Source: Amycolatopsis sp. CA-128772
Lineage (GTDB): Bacteria; Actinomycetota; Actinomycetes; Mycobacteriales; Pseudonocardiaceae
Assembly: GCF_002904295.1 (NCBI RefSeq)
Contig: NZ_PPHG01000098.1
Location: forward strand, 1 to 64,000
Direction of reading: 5' to 3'
Length of the DNA stretch: 64,000 nt
Below, one piece after another: positions 24,557-34,304 of the stretch (positions are counted from its first letter, which is position 1; each line of letters opens with the position of its first letter). The translations under genes were made by a program, and so were the position numbers. The notes under the pieces are model-generated. The model worked only from the letters and a program-made list of their open reading frames with translations. It did not search any database and had not been told where the DNA came from.

Positions 24557-24567
24557 AGCCGAATACG

Positions 24568-26437
24568 CTAATCCTTCGCTGACGTCGTTGCATTGGCGGC
24601 CAGTCGTTCTTGGAAAGTGGCGTGGCGGAATTGGTAAACCGCGCCGACGGTTCGCATGATGCCCCGGCGGCGGGCATCCTCGAGGAATTTGATGATCCTT
24701 AACGGCGTTCGGGCTTGCGCGTGCAGCCAAAGGGCCGCGATCCAGATTTGGCCGGAAGAATGAGCCAAGATCGCGCAGGCTATGCCGGCCAAGGTGTAGT
24801 ACCCGAGGGCGACCGAGCCGCCGAGCAAGCGGTCAGGACCGAAATCAGTGGTCTCCGAGAACGGGTTCCAGTTGGCCATCACGGCCAGTCCGGCCACGCA
24901 GCCGAAGATCGTTCCGACGGTCAGGGCATGGAGAGCGTCACCCCGCCAGGTGGCGATGGGGCGAAGGCTGCTGACGTCGGACCGCAACGTGATCCGGGGT
25001 ACGGCGAGGATGCCAAGGAGAAATAGCAAACCAAATGGCAATGCCACGACAGGCGTCAAGTCCAGTGCAACGACCAACGTCGCGCCGAACGTGATGAGGA
25101 GCAGGACGCGGACCGGCCGGCGTTGCATTCGCCCGGAAAGGCGTGTCCGACTGACCAAAGTGGGTTTACCGGAGCCGAACGCTATTCCGAGCGCGGCGAC
25201 CATGCCTCGGATGAGCTCATGCTCGCCGGTGGTGAAGTACAGTCCGCTGCAGACAACTCCGACGCAGGCTATCGAGAACTCCATGCGCCCCATTTCCGGG
25301 AGGCTGGTCAGGCGCCACTGAGTTGCGAGCGTCGTAAATGCTCCGAACGAAATCGCGGCCAACATGGCCCGAAATATATCGAACTCCCAATTTATCTCCG
25401 GGGACCAGCTCCAGCCGATCCCGAGCACGCCGGCTGCCGTTGCGGAGATCAGTGCCACCCTCCAGAGGAGGGGGGTGAGTAGCGGTAGCTGCCACCAGCC
25501 GAGGACGCCGGTGCTGCGTTTCTCCATATTGGCGGCAAGCCAGCCGAGTGCATGCTGCGCTCCGGGTCGGTGGCTGCTGGATGGAGCCCCTTTGTCGTAG
25601 GCGATGTTCGTGAATCGGTCTATGGGACGACCTTCGAAATCAGTGCTGGTGGCCGAGCTCGGTGCGAGCACCCGCGAAACATCGTCCGAGGGCTCGAGGG
25701 TGTCACGGAGGAGGGTGATGGCGAGTGGATTCGACAACGCGCGCGAGGCAGCGCCCTCCGGGTGGTTGTGCAGGTCCTCCAGCAACAGGTCCCAGTTTGC
25801 CGGGGCCGGCCCGCCAACTCGTCCGGGCGGGACAGTATGACGACTCGTCCATTCGCCTCGGTTCCCAACGCTTCCAGGAGGGCTGCTCGGGAATCAACGG
25901 GAACCTCGTCGAGGCCGTCCAAGATCCAGGACAGGGAACCATTGTGCCAAAGGTCGCGTACCACGCGCGAAGGCTGGGTCTGCACTGCGGGGCATGTCTC
26001 GCGTAACTGCTTGGTCAGCCAGCTTTCGAGGGACTGTGGATCCCAAGACGATCCGCTCAAGAGGATCGGAACGGGTGTGTGGTTCCGTGCCTGCTCGGTC
26101 AGTCCGGCCCTGTGTTCGAGGTCGTCATGGTGCCAGTGCAATGGTATCGGCGCGGGAACAAGGAGCTTGCGCTCGTTCGCGGCGTCTTTCCATTGCGTGT
26201 GAATCGCACCGGCCAGCTCGTCGATCATCCGTGTCGACGCCGTCGGTCGGACCGGCCCTTCACTGAGCTGAGGGTGGCGGTCACCATGCCGATCAGCGCC
26301 AGAAAAAATTGACCGAAAGTCGCCTCGTCGCCCCGGCTTTCCCGGGGAAGGAAGCGGATCCATACGGCCCACAGGGCAGCTGTTATCACCACCGATACGC
26401 CCAGGCGGAAAAGCCACTTGGTGCGACCTGTGCGCAT
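24568..26437 (-). pseudogene. NACHT-type ATPase with multi-pass membrane C-terminus, broken
   Basis: Three consecutive frames make one protein. From 26437: a membrane start (FRLGVSVVITAALWAVWIRF). In a second frame: MIDELAGAIHTQWKDAANER, ILLSGSSWDPQSLESWL and the Walker B/sensor part WILDGLDEVPVDSRAALLEA and RVVILSRPDELA. In a third frame from ~25790: LSNPLAITLLRD, AWWRL-like LGWWQLPLLTPLLWR and seven or more membrane helices. The segment that should hold Walker A (GxGKT), between HRAGLTEQARN and TPVPILLS, is missing. G+C is visibly lower (52-70% in counted lines against about 77% nearby). A decayed, probably imported STAND ATPase. Confidence 0.65.
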
Positions 26438-26676
26438 TCGAGCCCTTTCTCGCTCCGCCGCGGCTTGATCTCGCCAAGGCTACTGGTACAGATCGTCGAC
26501 ACGGCAATCTCTGTTACGAGCGCCCGTGTGCCAGCACATTCGCTGGCTGACGTTTGAGATCGGCAGAATCTCGTACGGTTCGGTCAAGATCTGACAGCAA
26601 GGGAGATGCAGCCGAACTCGTATCCACAGCCGGCGAGGGGTCGACTGCTTTCGTCGGGCGACCCGGGCGGTGCCCG

Positions 26677-27294
26677 TCAGCCGACCAGCCGGGGGAACAG
26701 CTCCCGCACCCCGCGCCGCAAATCGTCGAGCGCCGCCTCTTCGCCGGCCAGGTGGCGCAGCAATGCCTGCTGGAACAGCCCGTCGAACAACGCGTACGCG
26801 TCCGCCGCGGAGCAGGTCGGCTCCGTGCTCCCCAGGGCCGCGTACGCGCTCACGTTGCGCCAGATCATGTCGCGCAGGCTTTCGTCGATCTCCGCGACGT
26901 CGTCGCGGAAGGCCGGCTCGAACAGGGACTGGGTGCGCAGGTCGTACCACATGCGGTGCATCAGGGGCGCTTCGCCGAGCGCGGCTGCGAGGCCGTCCGC
27001 GCACGCCGTGGCCAGCTCGCCCGGTGTTGCCGCTTCGCCGACGCCGCCCTCGTAGCGCTGCACGCACGCGGCCTTGTAACGCCGTACGCAGTACGTGATC
27101 AGCTCGACCTTGTCGGCGAAGTAGTAGTGCAGCAGCCCGTGAGAGAACTTCGTGTGCTCCGCGATCGTGCGCAGGCTGGTGCGGGCGTAGCCGAGGTCGG
27201 CCAGGGCCAGGAGCGCCGCGTCGGCCAGTTCCCGGCGGCGGTCCTCGAACTTGTCGGCTGGGGGCCGGCGCTTCACGGCGGGTGCGCTGGTCAC
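26677..27294 (-). CDS. TetR-family regulator of the acyl-CoA ligase operon
   Basis: 205 residues; HTH RRRELADAALLALADLGYAR, TSLRTIAEHTKFSHGLLHYYF. GTG 27294 with GGGAG just upstream is preferred; longer starts would run into the operator. The C-terminal part resembles TetR_C_6 (BetI-like). Divergent from the ligase/LLM/SDR operon with palindromes between. Confidence 0.9.
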   Translation of the reverse strand: MTSAPAVKRRPPADKFEDRRRELADAALLALADLGYARTSLRTIAEHTKFSHGLLHYYFADKVELITYCVRRYKAACVQRYEGGVGEAATPGELATACADGLAAALGEAPLMHRMWYDLRTQSLFEPAFRDDVAEIDESLRDMIWRNVSAYAALGSTEPTCSAADAYALFDGLFQQALLRHLAGEEAALDDLRRGVRELFPRLVG

Positions 27295-27313
27295 GCTCCC
27301 GAAGATACCATCG

Positions 27314-27367
27314 CCGCCGTTTCTGACCAATCGTCCAAGAAAATCTTGACATTCGTCCAAACGGCGG
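27314..27367. promoter_or_regulatory. Operator region between TetR and acyl-CoA ligase
   Basis: CCGCCGTTT (27314-27322) and AAACGGCGG (27359-27367) form a perfect 9-bp inverted repeat. Inside lies CAAGA-AAA-TCTTG (27336-27348) and two direct copies of TCGTCCAA (27331, 27353). The inner palindrome is the best candidate for the TetR site. Confidence 0.6.
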
Positions 27368-27410
27368 TCATGGTCGTCACCAGCCGCCGGCGAAGTCGGG
27401 AGGGACGACG

Positions 27411-28943
27411 ATGTCTCTGTTCTTCTACCTGGAGAAAGGCGCCTCCCTGGATCCCGGGGCGCCCTGCTTGACCCTCGACGGGGAGTCCCGGTCCTACGGC
27501 GAGGTCGTCGCGCTCGCCGAGGCCGTCGCCCGGGCGTTGCGGCGCTCGGGCGTCGCCCCGGGGGACAAGGTCGGCATCCTCTCGGCCAACGACCCCACCG
27601 CGTTCACCTGCGTCTTCGGCATCTCCCGGGCCGGCGCGGTGTGGTGCCCGATCAACCCGCGCAACGCGGCCGCGGAGAACGCCGAGCTGCTGGACCTGTT
27701 CGACTGCACCGCGCTGGTCTTCCAGCCGGCCTTCGACGACCTGGTCGCCCGGATCGCGCCGCGGCTGCCGAAGCTGACCACGCTCGTCCGGCTCGGCGAA
27801 GGCGACGCCCTGGCGACCGGGTTCGACGCGTGGCTCGACGCCGCCCGCGACGACCCGCCCGCCGCGGCCGCGCCGCCCGACGACGTCGTCGCCCTCGTCG
27901 GGACGGGTGGCACGACCGGCCGGCCCAAGGGCGTCATGCTCACCGACCGCAACCTGGAAGCGATGTCGGCGATCACGCTGATGAGCTACCCCTTCGAAGG
28001 CCGCCCGGTCTACCTGGCTCTCGCGCCGCTGACGCACGCGGCCGGCGTGCTGTGCTTCCCGGTGCTGGCCCGCGGCGGCGAGGTCGTGATCATGGCCAAG
28101 CCGGACGTCGGGCGGTTCCTGGCGCTGATCGAACGGCACCGCGTCACCCACACCTTCCTGCCGCCGACGCTCATCTACCTGGTCCTCGGCCACGAAGCCC
28201 TGGACACCACGGACCTCTCGTCGCTGCAGTGCTTCTGGTACGGCGCGGCCCCGATGTCGACGGCCCGGCTGGCCGAGGCGCTCGACCGGATCGGCCCGAT
28301 GGCGCAGCTGTTCGGCCAGTCCGAAGCCCCCATGATGATTTCGACGATGTCGCCCGCCGAGCACCGCCGGCCCGACGGGACTGTCCACACTGGACGGCTG
28401 GCGTCCGCCGGACGGCCGTCGCCGCTGGTGACGGTGGCGATCCTCGACGGCGACGGAACGGCCGTCCCGCCGGGGGAACGCGGCGAAATCTGCGTGCGCG
28501 GCTCGCTGGTGATGGCCGGCTACTACCGCAACCCCGAAGCGACCGCGGAGGCGTCCGCCCACGGCTGGCACCACACCGGTGACATCGGGTTCCTGGACGC
28601 CGACGGGTTCCTCCACATCGTCGACCGCGCCAAGGACATGGTCATCACCGGCGGCTTCAACGTCTACTCCGCCGAGGTCGAACAGGCGGTGCTGGCCCAC
28701 GACGCGGTCCGCGACTGCGCGGTGATCGGCCTGCCCGACGACAAGTGGGGCGAGCGCGTCACCGCCGTCGTCCAGCTGCGGCCCGGCGCCGGGCTGGACC
28801 CCGGCGAGCTGATCGCGTTCGTCAAGGACCGCATCGGCAGCGTGAAAGCGCCGAAACAGATCGAAATCTGGCCCGACCTGCCTCGCTCGACCGTCGGCAA
28901 GGTGCTCAAGGCCGAAATCCGCACGACCCTCACCGCCGGCTGA
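27411..28943 (+). CDS. AMP-forming acyl-CoA synthetase
   Basis: 510 residues, ANL superfamily. The phosphate-binding loop is VGTGGTTGRPKGVML, followed by FWYGAAPMS, the FGQSEAP motif, GWHHTGDIGFLDADGF and the C-terminal RSTVGKVLKAE with the catalytic lysine. It activates a carboxylic acid to its CoA thioester. Contains a 13-bp GTCCACACTGGAC element at 28383 using a rare ACT codon. First gene of a three-gene operon with an LLM oxidoreductase and an SDR, suggesting catabolism or tailoring of a hydrophobic acid. Confidence 0.93.
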   Translation: MSLFFYLEKGASLDPGAPCLTLDGESRSYGEVVALAEAVARALRRSGVAPGDKVGILSANDPTAFTCVFGISRAGAVWCPINPRNAAAENAELLDLFDCTALVFQPAFDDLVARIAPRLPKLTTLVRLGEGDALATGFDAWLDAARDDPPAAAAPPDDVVALVGTGGTTGRPKGVMLTDRNLEAMSAITLMSYPFEGRPVYLALAPLTHAAGVLCFPVLARGGEVVIMAKPDVGRFLALIERHRVTHTFLPPTLIYLVLGHEALDTTDLSSLQCFWYGAAPMSTARLAEALDRIGPMAQLFGQSEAPMMISTMSPAEHRRPDGTVHTGRLASAGRPSPLVTVAILDGDGTAVPPGERGEICVRGSLVMAGYYRNPEATAEASAHGWHHTGDIGFLDADGFLHIVDRAKDMVITGGFNVYSAEVEQAVLAHDAVRDCAVIGLPDDKWGERVTAVVQLRPGAGLDPGELIAFVKDRIGSVKAPKQIEIWPDLPRSTVGKVLKAEIRTTLTAG

Positions 28944-28954
28944 AAGGGAACACC

Positions 28955-29947
28955 ATGAAACTCGCGCTGTACCTGCCGAACTTCCGCGACGAGGTGACCG
29001 TGCGGGAACTCGAGGACCTCACCGCGCTGGCCGAGGACCTCGACTTCGACTCCGTCTGGACGCTCGACCGGATCATCGTCCCGGAAACGTCGGACACGCA
29101 GGAGATGCAGTACTCCTTCGGGATGATCGAGGGGTTCCCCAAGGGGCTCCCGGTGAGCTCGCGGGGCAAGTTCCTCCAGGGCATGCCGCTCATTCCTTGG
29201 CTCGCGGCGAAGACGTCGAAGGTGCGGATCGGGATGAGCATCATCGACACGCCCTACCGCTCGCCCGGCGTCCTCGCCGCCGAACTGGCCACCATCGACC
29301 ACCTGTCGGGCGGCCGGCTCAACGTGGCCGTCGGCTCCGGCTGGATGCCCGAGGAGTTCGCCGCCGCCAGCGCGTCGCACCTCTTCCCCAAGCGGCACAA
29401 GCATGTCCGGGAAACCCTGGAGATCATGCAGGGCATCTGGACCAACGACCTGTTCGAGTACCACGGCGAGTTCGCCGACTTCCAGCGCAGCGGGTTCGGC
29501 GCGAAGCCGGTGCAGAAACCGCACCCGCCGATCTTCTTCAGCGGCCTCAAGGACGCCAAGCGCTCGGCCGCCCGGATCGCGAAGTACGGCCTGTCCGGCT
29601 GGATCGGCATCCAGGACTCGCCCGAGGACATCCGGCGCTGGCGCACCGAGATCCAGCGCGAGCTGGAAGCCCTCGACACCCCGCGTTCGGTGGACGACCT
29701 GGAGATCTCCAGCATGATCTGGTTCGTGATCACCGACGGGGACATGGACCAGAGCCCGCTGGGCAAGGGCACCAACCTGCTCGTCGGTTCGCAGGCGCAG
29801 ATCACCGACCAGCTCAAGCGGTACAAGGACGCCGGGCTGACGATGCCGTTCCTGTGGCCGCCGTTCCAGGACGTCCCGGTGGCGAAGACCCTCGACGACA
29901 TGAAGCGCCTCACGGAAGAAATCCTGCCCAAGATCGACGCGATGTGA
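28955..29947 (+). CDS. LLM-class F420-dependent oxidoreductase
   Basis: 330 residues, luciferase-like TIM barrel. Landmarks: DFDSVWTLDRIIVPE, RIGMSIIDTPYRSPGVLAAELATIDHLSGGR (in pieces) and VAVGSGWMPEEFAA, the phosphate-binding turn of F420 members. AAAGGGAACACC precedes the ATG, 11 bases after the ligase stop. It probably oxidises or reduces the CoA-activated or free product of the ligase. Confidence 0.92.
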   Translation: MKLALYLPNFRDEVTVRELEDLTALAEDLDFDSVWTLDRIIVPETSDTQEMQYSFGMIEGFPKGLPVSSRGKFLQGMPLIPWLAAKTSKVRIGMSIIDTPYRSPGVLAAELATIDHLSGGRLNVAVGSGWMPEEFAAASASHLFPKRHKHVRETLEIMQGIWTNDLFEYHGEFADFQRSGFGAKPVQKPHPPIFFSGLKDAKRSAARIAKYGLSGWIGIQDSPEDIRRWRTEIQRELEALDTPRSVDDLEISSMIWFVITDGDMDQSPLGKGTNLLVGSQAQITDQLKRYKDAGLTMPFLWPPFQDVPVAKTLDDMKRLTEEILPKIDAM

Positions 29948-29958
29948 AAGGGACCAGC

Positions 29959-30714
29959 ATGTCCGAACTCGAAGGAAAGCGCGTCTTCGTCACCGGTTCC
30001 GGCGCCGGCATCGGCAAGGCGATCGCCGCGTTGTTCACCGAACGCGGCGCCCGCGTGGTGATCAGCGACGTGAACACCCTCGCGGCCAAGCAGACGGCCG
30101 ACGAGATCGGCGCGGCCGGGGTCGCCAACTGCGACGTCACCGACGAAACCCAGGTGCAGTCGGCGATCCAGCAGGCGGTCGACCTCCTCGGCGGGCTGGA
30201 CGTCCTGGTGAACAACGCCGGCATCGAGGTGTCGTCCCCGCTGCTGCAGCAGCCCACGGACAGCTTCGACAAGATCTTCGCGGTCAACGTCCGCGGCACG
30301 TTCGTGACGATGAAGGCCGCGATCCCGCACCTGGTGGAGTCCCGGGGCAACATCGTCAACATCGCCTCGATCGCCGGCATCGGCGGCAGCCCCCTGCTGG
30401 GTTCCTACTGCGCGACGAAGGCGGCGGTGATCCAGCTGACCCGCGTGGCGGCGGTCGAGATGCGCCCGGCGGGCGTCCGGATCAACGCGGTCTGCCCCGG
30501 CTTCGCGGACACGGCCATGGTCGAGCGCCTGGTCCCGGACTTCGAGGCGGCGACCCAGGTCCCGTTCGGCGACCTGGTCGCGGCCAAGCAGGGCCGGCTG
30601 GGCACGCCGCAGGACATCGCGGAGGTGACGGCGTTCCTGGCCTCGGACCGGGCGAGCTGGGTGACGGGCAGCCACTACGTCCTGGACGGCGGGCTGACGG
30701 CATCACTGGTGTGA
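29959..30714 (+). CDS. SDR-family dehydrogenase
   Basis: 251 residues, classical SDR: TGSGAGIGKAIA, NNAGIEVSSP, NIASIAGIGGSP and YCATKAAVIQLTR giving the Ser-Tyr-Lys triad, and the terminal GSHYVLDGGLT. Starts 11 bases after the LLM gene with AAAGGGACC. Ends just before a strong hairpin terminator. Confidence 0.93.
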   Translation: MSELEGKRVFVTGSGAGIGKAIAALFTERGARVVISDVNTLAAKQTADEIGAAGVANCDVTDETQVQSAIQQAVDLLGGLDVLVNNAGIEVSSPLLQQPTDSFDKIFAVNVRGTFVTMKAAIPHLVESRGNIVNIASIAGIGGSPLLGSYCATKAAVIQLTRVAAVEMRPAGVRINAVCPGFADTAMVERLVPDFEAATQVPFGDLVAAKQGRLGTPQDIAEVTAFLASDRASWVTGSHYVLDGGLTASLV

Positions 30715-30717
30715 GGT

Positions 30718-30752
30718 GCGGGCCGGTCGCCGCCCGGTGGCGGCCGGCCCGC
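30718..30752. terminator. Strong bidirectional terminator hairpin
   Basis: GCGGGCCGGTCGCC (30718-30731) pairs with GGCGGCCGGCCCGC (30739-30752): 14 pairs with one G-T wobble and a 7-base loop. It separates the convergent SDR and aldo-keto reductase genes. Confidence 0.75.
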
Positions 30753-30764
30753 CGGAGCGCGTCG

Positions 30765-31802
30765 TCACCGGGCTTCCGCCGCGAGCGACGCCGGCGAGCG
30801 GCGGCGCAGGTGCGGCCGGGTGAGGTGCGGCGGCACGTAGGCCACGTCGACCGGCCCGAGGTCGGTGCCGGGCGGCACGATCTCGTCGATCCGGTCGAGC
30901 ACGTCGTCGCCGGCCGTCCGGCCGGCGCCGGCGAGCAGATCCACCAGCTGGTCTTCCGTGCGCGGGCCGATGATCGCCGACGCCACCGCCGGGTGGGCCG
31001 TCACGAACGCCAACGCGAGGTGCCGCAACGGGATCCCGGCCTCTTCGGCGAGGGGCAGGAGGGCTTCGACGGCGTCCAGCTTGCGTTCGTCGGTCAGGTG
31101 CCGCGGTACCCAGTGCAGGCGCCCGGCCGAGGCCGGCTCGCCGCCGTTCTTGCGGTACCGGCCGGTGAGCAGCCCCATCGACAACGGGCTCCAGACGAGC
31201 ACCCCGAGGCCGTACCGCTCGCAGACGGGCAGGACCTCGGACTCCGCATTGCGGTCGAGGATCGAGTAGTGCAGCTGTTCGGTCCGGAACCGCGCCAGGC
31301 CACGGCGTTCCGCCACCCACTGGGCTTCGACGATCTCCGAGGGCGGCAGGTTGGAGTGCCCGATGGCCCGCACCTTGCCCGCGCGCAGGAGGTCGGTCAG
31401 CGCGCTCAGCGGCTCCTCGATGTCGGTGCCGGGTTCGGGGTGGTGGAGCTGGTAGAGGTCGAGGTGGTCGACGCCGAGGCGGCGCAACGACCCTTCGACG
31501 GCCGAGACGATCCAGCGCCGCGAGTTGCCGCGGCGGCCGGGGCCCATCGGGCCGTTGCCCTTGGTGGCGAGGACGACGTCGTCGCGGCGGCCGCGCAGGG
31601 CCTTCCCGACGATCCGCTCGCTCTCGCCGTCGCCGCCGTAGACGTCGGCGGTGTCGATGGTGGTGATGCCGAGGTCGAGCGCCCGGTGGACGATCCGGAC
31701 GCACTCGTCCGGATCCGGGTTGCCGTACGGGCCGAACATCATCGTGCCCAGCGTGTAGGCGCTCACCCGGATGCCGGTCCGGCCGAGGGGACGGGTCTGC
31801 AC
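30765..31802 (-). CDS. Aldo-keto reductase
   Basis: 345 residues, AKR TIM barrel. Catalytic positions are visible: Asp/Tyr in IDTADVYGGDGES, Lys in VLATKGNGP, His in YQLHHPEPG; the NADPH-binding end is AIIGPRTEDQLVDLL. GTG 31802 with GGAG upstream gives the family start MQTRPLGRTGIRVSAYTLG. Reduces aldehydes or ketones, substrate unknown. About 65 bases downstream of the VOC gene on the same strand. Confidence 0.92.
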   Translation of the reverse strand: MQTRPLGRTGIRVSAYTLGTMMFGPYGNPDPDECVRIVHRALDLGITTIDTADVYGGDGESERIVGKALRGRRDDVVLATKGNGPMGPGRRGNSRRWIVSAVEGSLRRLGVDHLDLYQLHHPEPGTDIEEPLSALTDLLRAGKVRAIGHSNLPPSEIVEAQWVAERRGLARFRTEQLHYSILDRNAESEVLPVCERYGLGVLVWSPLSMGLLTGRYRKNGGEPASAGRLHWVPRHLTDERKLDAVEALLPLAEEAGIPLRHLALAFVTAHPAVASAIIGPRTEDQLVDLLAGAGRTAGDDVLDRIDEIVPPGTDLGPVDVAYVPPHLTRPHLRRRSPASLAAEAR

Positions 31803-31867
31803 AGGAGTCTCCGGTGGTCGGCCGCGGTGGGACGCCCGGGGGCCTCCCACCGCGACGGGGAAGTGGG

Positions 31868-32326
31868 TCAGCGCGCGGCCGCGACGTCGATGATCCAGGT
31901 GACGCCGAAGCGGTCGGTCAGCATCCCGAACGCCGGCGCCCACGGGGCCGGGCCGAACTCCTCGATCACGGTCGCGCCTTCGGCGAGGCCCTTCCACACC
32001 GGGGAGATCTCGTCGACGGTCGTGCCGCGGACGGAGAGGAAGAACGGCTCCTTCGTGATCGTGGTGCCGTGCTCGCGGTGGGTCGTCGGCGCGGCGGGGG
32101 TGGCCGGGCCGTCGGTGCCGGGGACGTCGTAGGCCATGACGCTGAAGCCGTTGTCCGCGGTGACCTGGCCGAACACGACCTTGCCCGCGTCGGGCAGGTC
32201 GGCGGGCATGCCGAAGTCGCCGTAGGTGACGACGGTGGCCTGGCCGCCGAAGACCGACCGGTAGAACTCGAGGGCCGCGCGGGCCTGGCCGGTGAAGTTG
32301 AGGTGGGCGACAGCGGTGAGCGACAT
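31868..32326 (-). CDS. VOC/PhnB-like protein
   Basis: 152 residues of the 3-demethylubiquinone-methyltransferase-like glyoxalase group: HLNFTGQARAALEFYRSVFGG at the start, WKGLAEGATVIEEFGPAPW and FGMLTDRFGVTWIIDV at the end. These proteins bind metals or hydrophobic ligands; actual activity unknown. Divergent from the WYL regulator, which probably controls it and the following aldo-keto reductase. Confidence 0.9.
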   Translation of the reverse strand: MSLTAVAHLNFTGQARAALEFYRSVFGGQATVVTYGDFGMPADLPDAGKVVFGQVTADNGFSVMAYDVPGTDGPATPAAPTTHREHGTTITKEPFFLSVRGTTVDEISPVWKGLAEGATVIEEFGPAPWAPAFGMLTDRFGVTWIIDVAAAR

Positions 32327-32426
32327 GGTGTTCCTTCGAGAAGTGATCTCGCCGCCGGGGGGTTCCGGCGACAAAAGCCACGATGTCAGCGGTAGCGGTC
32401 AGGGAACGTCCGCTTCTCGTGGCACC

Positions 32427-33407
32427 ATGAAAGCCATGCCGATCGCCTCCTCGACGGCGACTTCGGGTCGTCTGCTCTCGCTGCTGTCCCTGCTGCAGGT
32501 CCGCCGGGACTGGCCGGGCGCGCTGCTCGCCGACCGGCTGAGCGTCAGCGAACGGACGGTGCGCCGTGACGTCGACCGGCTGCGGGAGCTCGGCTACCCC
32601 GTGCAGGCGGTGAAGGGGCCGGAGGGCGGCTACCGGCTCGAAGCCGGCGGCCGGATGCCGCCGTTGCTGTTCGACGAGGAGCAGGCGGTCGCGCTGGCGG
32701 TGGCGCTGCGGATCGCGGTGGGGACCGGCGCGGGCATCGAGGAGGCCGCCGTCCGCGCGCTGGCCACGGTGCGCCAGGTGATGCCGTCCCGGCTGCGGCA
32801 GCGCGTCGACCAGCTGGAGATCACCGCGGCCGGCCGCGAAACCCAGGTCGGCACCGACGTCCTGCTCGCGCTGAGCTCGGCCATCCGGGCCACCGAGGAG
32901 GTGCGGTTCGACTACGACTCCCCGTCGCGCCCGGCGGAGCCCGGGCCTCCGCGCCGGGTGCAGCCGCACCACCTGGTCGTCCGGACCGGCCGGTGGTACC
33001 TGGTCGGCTGGGACGCCGCCCGCGAAGACTGGCGGACCTACCGCGTGGACCGCCTGCGGCTGCGCGTGCCGAACGGCCCGCGGTTCACCCCGGGGGAGGT
33101 GCCCGGCGGCGACGTCGGCACGTTCCTCGCCGCCCGGTTCAAGGGCTCCGGCACGGCCGACGCGTGGCCGTGCCGGGGCGAAGTGGTCCTCGACCTGCCG
33201 GTCGCCCGGGTCGCGCCGTTCGCCGGGGACGGCGTCGCCGAGGAAGCCGGCCCCGGGAAGACGAGGCTGGTGACCGGTTCCTGGTCGTGGCCGGCCTTGG
33301 CGGCGGGCTTGCTGCGGTTCGGCTGCGACATCGAGGTCGTCGGCCCGCCCGCGCTCCGGACGGCTTTCGCCGAGCTGGCCACCCGCGCGGCGCGGGCCGG
33401 CAGTTGA
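32427..33407 (+). CDS. YafY-type HTH/WYL-domain regulator
   Basis: 326 residues. DeoR-like HTH (LLSLLQVRRDWPGALLADRL, SERTVRRDVDRLRELGYPV) followed by a WYL domain (TGRWYLVGWDAAREDWRTYRVDRL) and the WCX extension. WYL domains bind nucleic acid or nucleotide ligands and the family often represses a divergent VOC/PhnB gene, as found here. ATG 32427; ATG 32436 is also possible. Confidence 0.92.
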   Translation: MKAMPIASSTATSGRLLSLLSLLQVRRDWPGALLADRLSVSERTVRRDVDRLRELGYPVQAVKGPEGGYRLEAGGRMPPLLFDEEQAVALAVALRIAVGTGAGIEEAAVRALATVRQVMPSRLRQRVDQLEITAAGRETQVGTDVLLALSSAIRATEEVRFDYDSPSRPAEPGPPRRVQPHHLVVRTGRWYLVGWDAAREDWRTYRVDRLRLRVPNGPRFTPGEVPGGDVGTFLAARFKGSGTADAWPCRGEVVLDLPVARVAPFAGDGVAEEAGPGKTRLVTGSWSWPALAAGLLRFGCDIEVVGPPALRTAFAELATRAARAGS

Positions 33408-33428
33408 TCCACAGCGGACGGTGAACGG

Positions 33429-34289
33429 TCAGTCGCGGAAGGCGGCGACCGCGCATTCGGCGGCGGCGCCGGCGGTGCCCGCGGCGACGACGATGCTGCC
33501 GGCGATCGTGATCGCCGGCTCGAGCGGGATGGACCGCACCCGGGTCGAGCGGATCTCGCCGACCTGGTCTTCGGGCAGCACCGTCCAGCTCCGCGGCTCC
33601 GAACCGACTTCGACGATCGTGTCCTGGAGCGTTCCGGTCGGGCGGCCCTCCTTCGGGCACAGCCCGGTGTCGCGCAGGGCCGAAACCACGGCGTCGTGCA
33701 GCGGCGGGTCGTGCTCGGGGGCGGGGACGCGCAGCGGGTGACCGGCCAGCTCGGCCAGGCCGGCGGCCGGGCGGTCCGCCAGCGGGTGGTGGCGGGAGAC
33801 CACCGCGAACAGCCGTTCGGTCCAGGCCGGCAGCACCGTGAGCCCGGGCACCGACCGCACGCCACGGGTCAGCGCCAGGTCGAGCTCGCCCTCCCGGAGG
33901 GCGTCGAGCCGCGCTTCCACCGGCAGGTCGACCAGCACCACGTCGAACTCCGGCGCCCGCTCGCGGAGGGCGTCGATCCCGCGTTCCAGGCGGGCCGTCA
34001 GGCCGGGGGCGGTGCCGATGCGCACGGTCGTCATGACCTCGGTCGCCGCGATCCGCACCTGGCCGGCCGCGGCGAGGGTGGCGCGCGCCGCGTCGAGCAC
34101 GCGCTCGCCGGCCGCGGTGAGCCGGACCCGCCGCGGCGACCGGTCGAAGAGCCGGACCCCGAGTTCCCGCTCCAGGCGGGCGATCTGCTGGCTGACGGCG
34201 GGCTGCGCGACGTGCAGCCGTTCGGCGGCCCGGCCGAAGTGCCGTTCGTCGGCGACGGTGACGAAACACCGCAGCGCGCGCAGCTCCAT
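33429..34289 (-). CDS. LysR-family regulator
   Basis: 286 residues. HTH at the N-terminus (MELRALRCFVTVADERHFGRAAERLHVAQPAVSQQIARLE, in the usual order) and a periplasmic-binding-like effector domain. ATG 34289 is preferred because GGAGG lies eight bases upstream and would overlap the earlier GTG. It is divergent from the LLM oxidoreductase with a classic T-N11-A palindrome between them. Confidence 0.92.
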   Translation of the reverse strand: MELRALRCFVTVADERHFGRAAERLHVAQPAVSQQIARLERELGVRLFDRSPRRVRLTAAGERVLDAARATLAAAGQVRIAATEVMTTVRIGTAPGLTARLERGIDALRERAPEFDVVLVDLPVEARLDALREGELDLALTRGVRSVPGLTVLPAWTERLFAVVSRHHPLADRPAAGLAELAGHPLRVPAPEHDPPLHDAVVSALRDTGLCPKEGRPTGTLQDTIVEVGSEPRSWTVLPEDQVGEIRSTRVRSIPLEPAITIAGSIVVAAGTAGAAAECAVAAFRD

Positions 34290-34304
34290 GGTCCTCACCT
34301 CCGA

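Noticed and set aside
24568..26507. Two separate intact genes in the NACHT region
   Set aside because: The pieces are consecutive parts of one known architecture (membrane start, NACHT core, multi-pass end), each in a different frame and none complete.
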